This document shows, piece after piece, positions 25,240 through 30,893 of a stretch of DNA of 30,893 nucleotides. The stretch's first letter is position 1, and every line of letters begins with the position of its first letter. Under the pieces are notes generated by a model that made no database searches, was not told where the DNA came from, and was given only the letters and a program-made list of their open reading frames with translations. The stretch covers positions 1 through 30,893 of the forward strand of contig DFBX01000070.1 in the NCBI GenBank assembly GCA_002366795.1. The letters are read 5' to 3'. Source of the stretch: Rhodobacteraceae bacterium UBA3069. Its GTDB lineage: Bacteria; Pseudomonadota; Alphaproteobacteria; Rhodobacterales; Rhodobacteraceae. A program made the translations under genes and the position numbers.

Positions 25240-25395
25240 TTAGGGATTTCCGCAGGGTCGCGCAAGGTCAAGCTGCAGCGCGGTAAACCCATTATGAAAC
25301 CTGCTGAAATGGTGGGCGGATCGCGCGGCTTGGCCGCGGCCCTTGGCAGCGCCATGGCGAGGCGTTAAGAGGGGGCAAACGAGAAGGGGAAACCT

Positions 25396-26079
25396 GTGAG
25401 CGACACCGACAGCTTTATCGACGAGGTGACCGAAGAGGTCCGCCGTGACCGCCTGTTCGCGCTGATGAAACGCTATGGCTGGATCGCGGTTCTGGTCGTG
25501 CTTTTGATCGTCGGCGGCGCGGGCTATCGCGAATACAAGCTGGCCAGCGACCGCGCCAAGGCAGAGGCGCTGGGCGACGGGATGCTGGCCGCGCTGGAAA
25601 ACAACGAATCCCCCGCGCGCATTGCCGCGCTGGCCGAAGTCGAAACCGACAGCGCCGCAGGCCGCGCCGTGGCGCAGATGCTGCGCGTGGGCGAGATGAT
25701 CCGCAATGGCGACGAGGGTGACGCCATCCCACTGCTGGATGCGCTGGCCACCGATGCCGACCTGCCCCAGACCTATCGCCAGATGGCAGGGTTCAAGGCA
25801 TTGCTGCTGAAATCCAAGGATATGGAACCCGCCGCGCGCAAGACCGCGATCGAAGGCTTCATTCAGTCCGGCGGCCCCCTGCGCCTGTTCGCCGAGGAAC
25901 AGATGGCCTTGGCGGAGCTGGACGCGGGCGAAGCGGACGCCGCCATGGCCCGTCTGCAACGCATCTTGCAAGACGCTGAAACCACAGGAGGCTTGCGTCG
26001 GCGCGCGTCTCAGTTGATTGTGGCGCTTGGTGGCACGCCGGAAGTACCCGCCAATGACGCCGGTGCAAGCGGTCAATGA
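25396..26079 (+). CDS. YfgM-like membrane-anchored TPR protein
   Basis: The 227-residue protein has a short cytoplasmic N-terminus (DSFIDEVTEEVRRDRLFALMKRYG), one membrane segment (about 27-44) and a periplasmic helical part. The latter resembles the TPR_21/YfgM domain, for example AEEQMALAELDAGEADAAMARLQRILQDAE. YfgM in E. coli associates with the SecYEG translocon and periplasmic chaperones. The order here, yfgM-like then bamB then der, is the same as in many proteobacteria and supports the call. It uses a GTG start at 25396 with a GAGAAGGGG site. Its stop overlaps an ATG in frame with bamB. Confidence 0.85.
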   Translation: MSDTDSFIDEVTEEVRRDRLFALMKRYGWIAVLVVLLIVGGAGYREYKLASDRAKAEALGDGMLAALENNESPARIAALAEVETDSAAGRAVAQMLRVGEMIRNGDEGDAIPLLDALATDADLPQTYRQMAGFKALLLKSKDMEPAARKTAIEGFIQSGGPLRLFAEEQMALAELDAGEADAAMARLQRILQDAETTGGLRRRASQLIVALGGTPEVPANDAGASGQ

Positions 26080-26144
26080 CCGATCAGGCCGGACAGGGGC
26101 GCGGACCGGGCGCAGCAACGAAAGAAGTGACGGGGAGCGCAGCA

Positions 26145-27467
26145 GTGAAAGTCAAGGGTTTGATCATGGGTCTTGTGGGCCTGGGCGTTCTGGCAGCTTG
26201 CGGCGAACGTGAAACCTATCTTCCCGGCCCGCGCGAGGAATTGCGCGCCGTAATGGGTGACACCACCGCCGAAGATAGCGGCATGGCCGCGAACCGCAGC
26301 GCTGCGATTGCCTTGCCCAAGCAATCGGCCAATGCCGACTGGCGGCTTGGCATCGGCACGCAATCGGCACGGGCCGCGCACCCGGCGCTGTCTGCGGCTC
26401 CGGCGCTGGCATGGTCCGCCGATATCGGCGCGGGCGACAGCCGCAAGGCGCGCATCAACGCAAATCCCGTGGTTGCGGACGGGCGCATCTTCACGCTGGA
26501 CAGCGGCGCGCGCGTCATGGCGCATTCGGCGGCGGGCGCGGCCCTGTGGTCGGCCAACCTGACGCCCCCCAATGACAAAGAAGGCGACGCATCCGGCGGC
26601 GGCATCGCATATGGCGACGGCAAGCTGTTCATCACCTCGGGCTTCGGGTTGCTGACCGCGCTGGACCCGGCCACGGGCGGCGTGATCTGGCAACAGGAAC
26701 TGGACGCGACCTCGACGGGGAAACCCTCGGTTGCGGGCGGACTGGTCTATCTTGTGTCCGGCGACGATACCGCATGGGCATTGGAAACCGACACGGGCCG
26801 CGTGCGCTGGCAACTGTCGGCCACGCCGGACGTGTCCAACGTGCTGGGTGCACCCGCGCCCGCGATTGGCGACAAGTTCGTGATCTTCGGCTTTGGCGAT
26901 GGCGATGTACAGGCGGCGTTCAAACGCGGCGGGCTGCGCATGTGGTCCACGCAAATCTCGGGTCAGCGCAAACTGCGCGCGCTGTCTAAGATAGGCGACA
27001 TCACCGGCGATCCGGTGCTGGCGGGGAGCCGCGTTTACGTCGGCACCTCGTCTGGCCGTTTGGTCGCGCTGAACGCGGGCAATGGCGAACGCCAATGGAC
27101 CGTCAAGGAAGGTGCCGTCGGGCCGGTCTGGCCGGTGGGAGGCGCGGTTTTCGCCGTGACCGACGTTAACGAACTGGTACGCCTTGATGCCGCCACGGGC
27201 GAACGGGTCTGGGGCGTGGAATTGCCGGGCTTCACCTCGAATAAGCCGCGCCGACAGGCAGAGGTATTCGGCCATAACGGGCCGGTGCTGGCGGGCGGGC
27301 GCATCGTCGTCGCCTCTGGCGATGGCAAGCTGCGCTTCTTCGATCCGGCCTCGGGCGATTTGGTTTACACGACCGATGTGCCGGGTGGGGCCACCACCGC
27401 GCCGGTCGTCGCGGGCGGGGTTCTTTACGTGGTCGGCAAGCGCGGGCAACTCCACGCTTTCCGTTGA
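26145..27467 (+). CDS. bamB: Outer membrane protein assembly factor BamB (lipoprotein, PQQ-like beta-propeller)
   Basis: From GTG 26145 (GGGGAG site upstream) the 440-residue product has a lipoprotein signal with lipobox LAAC at C19. A beta-propeller of PQQ-like repeats follows (VYLVSGDDTAWALETDTGRVRWQL, VYVGTSSGRLVALNAGNGERQWTV, ELVRLDAATGERVWGVEL). BamB helps BamA insert beta-barrel proteins in the outer membrane. An alternative ATG at 26076 overlaps the preceding stop as ATGA and would add 23 Gly/Ala-rich residues before the signal, making an unusually long n-region. I prefer the GTG but translation may begin at either. It is cotranscribed with the YfgM-like gene, and der follows after 51 bp. 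Confidence 0.92.
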   Translation: MKVKGLIMGLVGLGVLAACGERETYLPGPREELRAVMGDTTAEDSGMAANRSAAIALPKQSANADWRLGIGTQSARAAHPALSAAPALAWSADIGAGDSRKARINANPVVADGRIFTLDSGARVMAHSAAGAALWSANLTPPNDKEGDASGGGIAYGDGKLFITSGFGLLTALDPATGGVIWQQELDATSTGKPSVAGGLVYLVSGDDTAWALETDTGRVRWQLSATPDVSNVLGAPAPAIGDKFVIFGFGDGDVQAAFKRGGLRMWSTQISGQRKLRALSKIGDITGDPVLAGSRVYVGTSSGRLVALNAGNGERQWTVKEGAVGPVWPVGGAVFAVTDVNELVRLDAATGERVWGVELPGFTSNKPRRQAEVFGHNGPVLAGGRIVVASGDGKLRFFDPASGDLVYTTDVPGGATTAPVVAGGVLYVVGKRGQLHAFR

Positions 27468-27518
27468 CGCAAGTTTGGTGTATCAGCGCGGCTTGATCCT
27501 TGACGGAACCGCAGAAAC

Positions 27519-28991
27519 ATGAGCTTTACCCTTGCCATCGTGGGCCGCCCCAATGTGGGAAAGTCCACCCTTTTCAACCGCTTGGTCGGTAAACGCCTGG
27601 CGCTGGTCGATGACCAGCCCGGTGTGACGCGCGATTTGCGCGAAGGCGAGGCGCGCCTTGGCGATCTGCGATTCACCGTGATCGACACTGCCGGTCTGGA
27701 AGATGCCACCGACGACAGCCTTCAGGGCCGGATGCGCCGCCTGACCGAACGCGCCGTGGACATGGCCGATATCTGCCTGTTCATGATCGACGCGCGGGTG
27801 GGCGTGACCCCGATTGATGAAATGTTCGCGGAAATCCTGCGCAAACGGTCAAAGCATGTCATCCTTGCCGCCAACAAGGGCGAGGGCAAGGCCGCCGATG
27901 CCGGCGTTTTGGAGGCATGGAACCTTGGCCTTGGGGAACCCCTGCGCCTGTCCGCCGAACATGGCGAGGGCATGGGCGAGTTGTTCCACGTCCTGATCCC
28001 GCTGGCCGAAGAATTCGAAGGCCGCGCCGAGGCGGAGGCCCCCGACACCGACCTGGTGCTGGACGAGGACGAGGGCGACTTCGACGAAGATTTGCCTGTC
28101 CGCTGGCCCACGGAATCCAAACCGCTGCAAATCGCCGTGGTGGGCCGCCCCAACGCGGGCAAATCCACCCTGATCAACCAGCTTCTGGGCGAGGATCGCT
28201 TGCTGACCGGACCCGAGGCGGGCATCACCCGCGACGCGATTTCCCTGACCATGGACTGGGACGGGCTGCCCATCCGTATCTGGGACACTGCCGGGATGCG
28301 CAAACGCGCCAAGGTGCAGGAAAAGCTGGAAAAACTTTCAGTTTCTGATGGCCTGCGCGCGGTGAAATTCGCCGAGGTGGTCGTGGTCCTGCTGGACGCG
28401 GCCATCCCGTTCGAATCCCAGGACCTTCGCATCGCCGACCTGGCCGAGCGCGAGGGCCGCGCCGTCGTGGTCGCGGTCAACAAATGGGACATCGAGGAAG
28501 ACAAACAGGACAAGCTGCGCGACATGCGCGAGGCGTTCGAGCGCCTGCTGCCACAGCTGCGCGGCGCGCCGCTGGTCACGGTATCGGCCAAGACGGGCCG
28601 CGGGCTGGATCGCCTCCGTCAGGCCGTCGAAAAGGTCTATACCACTTGGAACACCCGCATTCCCACCGCCCAGCTTAACCGCTGGCTGCAAGGCATGGTC
28701 GAGGCGCACCCGCCGCCCGCGCCGCAGGGCAAGCGGATCAAGCTGCGCTACATGACGCAGGCCAAGACACGCCCGCCTGCATTCGTGGTCATGTGCAGCC
28801 ATCCCGACAAGCTGCCGGAAAGCTATTCGCGCTACCTGGTCAACGGGCTGCGCGCCGATTTCGATATGCCCGGCACGCCGATCCGGCTGTTCATGCGCGG
28901 GCAGGGCGACAAGAACCCCTATAAGGGTCGGCGCGTGAAAAAACCTGGTTCATTGGGCAAGCACCTGAAAAACCTGCCTAAACAGCAGTAG
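27519..28991 (+). CDS. der: Ribosome-associated GTPase Der (EngA)
   Basis: The 490-residue protein has two tandem GTPase domains, the hallmark of Der. The G1 motifs are GRPNVGKST (9-17) and GRPNAGKST (209-217). DTAGLED and DTAGMRKR are the G3 regions, and ANKGE (degenerate) and NKWD are the G4 regions. A C-terminal KH-like domain (YTTWNTRIPTAQLNRWLQ, RYMTQAKTRPPAFVVMCSHPDKLP, IRLFMRGQGDKNPY) follows. It acts in late assembly of the 50S subunit. The first domain has NKGEG rather than NKxD, common in alphaproteobacterial Der. The 3' end overlaps the convergent TspO-like gene by 14 bp. Confidence 0.97.
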   Translation: MSFTLAIVGRPNVGKSTLFNRLVGKRLALVDDQPGVTRDLREGEARLGDLRFTVIDTAGLEDATDDSLQGRMRRLTERAVDMADICLFMIDARVGVTPIDEMFAEILRKRSKHVILAANKGEGKAADAGVLEAWNLGLGEPLRLSAEHGEGMGELFHVLIPLAEEFEGRAEAEAPDTDLVLDEDEGDFDEDLPVRWPTESKPLQIAVVGRPNAGKSTLINQLLGEDRLLTGPEAGITRDAISLTMDWDGLPIRIWDTAGMRKRAKVQEKLEKLSVSDGLRAVKFAEVVVVLLDAAIPFESQDLRIADLAEREGRAVVVAVNKWDIEEDKQDKLRDMREAFERLLPQLRGAPLVTVSAKTGRGLDRLRQAVEKVYTTWNTRIPTAQLNRWLQGMVEAHPPPAPQGKRIKLRYMTQAKTRPPAFVVMCSHPDKLPESYSRYLVNGLRADFDMPGTPIRLFMRGQGDKNPYKGRRVKKPGSLGKHLKNLPKQQ

Positions 28992-29697
28992 CATCTTTCA
29001 GGCGAGGCAGGGCGGCGCGATAGGCCAACAGTGCCGCGCCCGCCCCCGCCAGCCCGATCACAGCCCAGTTCTGGGTCGCGATATTGGCGACGATGACGCC
29101 CACCAACGCCCAGATCACGGCCAGCGAATATTCCGGCGTGTCACGCCGCTGCACCTGTACCGCCATGGTCAGGATCAGCGCCAAGGCGATCATCGCTAGT
29201 GCCGCGGCCTGCGCGGACAGATAGCCATAGCCGGCCAGAATCAGCCCCAGTGCCACGCAGGACGCCGCTGTCAGCCAGCCTGCATAAAGCGCCACGGGGG
29301 TGCGTTGCCAAAGCCGGTCCTTGGCCCCGCTGCGCAGCAATGCCAGTGCCGCGCCGCCCCACATCAGCCAGATCAGCACCGTGGCCCAAAGCGGCGATAT
29401 ATTCGCCACCGGAATCCACGCCGCCCCAACCACAAGCGATACCGTCATCGGGCCGCGCATCCGGCCCCAATCCGGGTCCGTGTCACGTTTCAGCAGGCTA
29501 AACACCGCCCCCGCGATCAGCCACAGATAGATCAGCCCCCAGATCGAAAACGCATAGCCCGCAGGCTGCACCGGCGGATCATCTTGCGGAATCGGGAACT
29601 GCCCGGCGGTGAATCCGTTGAAGCCAGAGGAAAGCAGGGGCGAGACCGCGAACGCCAGCGTCGCCACAAGTAGAAAAACTGATTTGACCTTATCCAT
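28978..29697 (-). CDS. Tryptophan-rich sensory protein/TspO-related membrane protein
   Basis: The 239-residue protein has about seven hydrophobic segments and the motif PAGYAFSIWGLIYLWL (about 46-61), which resembles the TspO/MBR-related family of proteins with conserved tryptophans. Further Trp residues lie in the helices (AAWIPVANISPLWATVLIWLMWGG). Its length is greater than classical TspO (about 160 residues), so it belongs to the longer related group of unclear function rather than to TspO itself. I chose Met at 29697; an ATG 12 codons upstream is possible, and neither has a strong ribosome site. It overlaps the der 3' end and is divergent from the desaturase gene. Confidence 0.75.
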   Translation of the reverse strand: MDKVKSVFLLVATLAFAVSPLLSSGFNGFTAGQFPIPQDDPPVQPAGYAFSIWGLIYLWLIAGAVFSLLKRDTDPDWGRMRGPMTVSLVVGAAWIPVANISPLWATVLIWLMWGGAALALLRSGAKDRLWQRTPVALYAGWLTAASCVALGLILAGYGYLSAQAAALAMIALALILTMAVQVQRRDTPEYSLAVIWALVGVIVANIATQNWAVIGLAGAGAALLAYRAALPRLKDATAV

Positions 29698-29754
29698 GCT
29701 TGTAATACGCGCAAACCCGCCGTTTGGTTTCAAATGAATCGGACAAGGGCTTGA

Positions 29755-29785
29755 TTGACACCGAAATTGTTCGATATTCTGTTAA
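29755..29785 (+). promoter_or_regulatory. Possible promoter of the desaturase gene
   Basis: A consensus TTGACA at 29755-29760 lies about 85 bases before the desaturase start. The matching -10 is unclear: TATTCT at 29775 is too close and TGTTAA at 29780 is slightly far. Confidence 0.3.
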
Positions 29786-29844
29786 CAAGAACCGTCATGC
29801 GAGGAATTGAAGCGCATGTGGCAGAATTTTTAAGGGGCATTACG

Positions 29845-30852
29845 ATGAAATTGCCATCCGACATCCGTGAAGTACGGGCCTTTACCCATAAATATGTCGC
29901 CAAGAACGACCGCCGCGCGGCCTTTTCCTATTTCGCGACTTTCGCGGTCTATTTCGCGGCACTAGGGCTGGGCATATGGGCGGCCTTGCAGGGCAATTAC
30001 TGGATCGCGGTGCCGATGTCGCTGTTTGTGGCCGTCGCCTCTGTCCGGCTTTACGTCATCCAGCACGATTGCGGGCATGGGTCGTTCTTTACCACCCGCA
30101 AGCTGAACGAGATCGCGGGTGTGGGCCTGTCGATCCCCTCGCTCAGCCCGTTCTACACGATGCGTTATAACCACGACATGCATCACAAGCATGTAGGCAA
30201 TCTCGACCACCGCGAGGATGGCGAGGTCTACACCATGACCCTGCGCGAATGGAACGAGGCCAGCCCCGGAAAGCGCCTGTTCTATCGCCTTTACCGCAGC
30301 CCTGTGTTGATGATGGTGGCGGGCGCGCTGTTCACCTATTTCATCCGCTACCGCTGGCCCAAGAATACCCGGCTGGTGGGCGTACGCGGCGTGCTTTTGC
30401 ACAATCTGGCGCTGCTGACCTATTTCGCATTGCTGTATGCGGTCGCGGGCTGGACCGGCGTTCTGTTCCTGCTGGTCTCAATGACGGTGGGGGGCATTCT
30501 GGGCGTGTTCCAAGTCTATCTTCAGCACAATTTCGAAGACACATATTGGGATCGTCGCCCCGATCTGGACCCGCAGGTGGCCGCATTGGTCGGCTCGTCC
30601 GCGCTGAACCTTGGCTGGTGGTGGGATCTGGGCACCGGCAACATCGGCTATCACGACATCCACCATTTCAACCCGCGCATCCCGCTTTACAACCTGCGCC
30701 GCTGCCATTTCGACCTGGACGAGATGTTCGAGGTGAAGCGCATCGGCTGGGCCGAGGCGTTTGCCTCGTTCAAGCTGAAGCTTTGGGACGAGGATACCGA
30801 GCGGTTGGTGCCCTTCCCCGAAGTAGCCCCGGCGGCCATTCCGGTCGAGTGA
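29845..30852 (+). CDS. Membrane fatty acid desaturase
   Basis: The 335-residue integral membrane di-iron enzyme has three histidine boxes: HDCGHG (74-79), HDMHHKH (110-116) and HDIHH (270-274). An additional H228 lies in LQHNFED. Four or more membrane segments lie between the boxes, in the usual desaturase pattern. It would introduce a double bond into an acyl chain of a lipid, using O2 and electrons from ferredoxin or a cytochrome; regiospecificity cannot be told. ATG 29845 follows an AAGGGG site; an in-frame ATG 30 codons upstream is rejected. It is divergent from the TspO-like gene and apparently single. Confidence 0.9.
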   Translation: MKLPSDIREVRAFTHKYVAKNDRRAAFSYFATFAVYFAALGLGIWAALQGNYWIAVPMSLFVAVASVRLYVIQHDCGHGSFFTTRKLNEIAGVGLSIPSLSPFYTMRYNHDMHHKHVGNLDHREDGEVYTMTLREWNEASPGKRLFYRLYRSPVLMMVAGALFTYFIRYRWPKNTRLVGVRGVLLHNLALLTYFALLYAVAGWTGVLFLLVSMTVGGILGVFQVYLQHNFEDTYWDRRPDLDPQVAALVGSSALNLGWWWDLGTGNIGYHDIHHFNPRIPLYNLRRCHFDLDEMFEVKRIGWAEAFASFKLKLWDEDTERLVPFPEVAPAAIPVE

Positions 30853-30893
30853 CCACACCGGAAATAAGCCAAAAAGCGCCTATGTCAGAGCCC

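Noticed and set aside
25294..25368. A 24-codon frame starting ATGAAACCT before the YfgM-like gene
   Set aside because: No ribosome site, no recognised peptide, and too short to support without conservation.
26073..27455. Minus-strand 460-codon frame opposite bamB
   Set aside because: Shadow frame; bamB has a lipobox, beta-propeller repeats and conserved neighbours.
30882..30893. ATG TCA GAG CCC at the right edge as the start of a next gene
   Set aside because: Only four codons are visible and no clear ribosome site precedes it.
1..30893. tRNA, rRNA or CRISPR arrays
   Set aside because: No cloverleaf-like, rRNA-like or regularly spaced repeat sequences were recognised by reading; a covariance-model scan was not possible.

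Overview
The window looks like a chromosomal segment from a Rhodobacterales (Roseobacter/Paracoccus-type) alphaproteobacterium. The evidence is high-GC coding sequence from about 3.4 kb onward, a soxB-soxD-soxA-soxG sarcosine oxidase operon, a ccmI-ruvX-DUF1289 cluster, a YfgM-like/bamB/der block, an Asp-rich RTX-repeat protein and several GC-rich terminators sharing an AAAGGCGCG-type stem. The taxonomic call is inference from gene content; no search was run.

Layout. Bases 1-~3440 are the right end of an integrated element that is visibly less GC-rich than the rest. It carries a DEDD-type exonuclease-like gene, a divergent small XRE regulator with a palindrome upstream, a PrtN-like small regulator and a full-length tyrosine recombinase. 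The recombinase starts next to the 5' end of dusA, the known arrangement for dusA-associated integrases. Then come dusA, a TauE/SafE permease and an RTX-like calcium-binding protein (3.4-6.4 kb). A minus-strand operon ccmI-ruvX-DUF1289 follows, with ATGA overlaps (6.5-8.5 kb). Divergent from it is soxBDAG (8.7-13.9 kb), which demethylates sarcosine to glycine and passes one carbon to tetrahydrofolate. Next are sodB, a host-attachment-family protein, a frameshifted rarD, a LOG-family Rossmann protein, a LysM protein and an Atm1-like ABC exporter (14-20.2 kb).

Bases 20.3-25.1 kb hold a minus-strand RND efflux pair that is broken as written. The membrane-fusion gene has an in-frame TAG and two frameshifts, and the RND permease has a +1 frameshift near its C-terminus. 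Upstream lie an exact 23-bp tandem duplication, a palindrome and a 20-bp TetR-like operator with no TetR gene nearby. Finally there is the envelope/ribosome block (YfgM-like, bamB, der), a TspO-like membrane protein overlapping the der 3' end, and a three-His-box fatty acid desaturase.

The observations most worth following are the dusA island end with its regulator cargo, the decayed RND operon with orphan regulatory sites, and the 15-codon spacer cistron between soxD and soxA. I do not see a clearly new multi-gene system inside the window. The element continues past the left edge, where its cargo cannot be judged.
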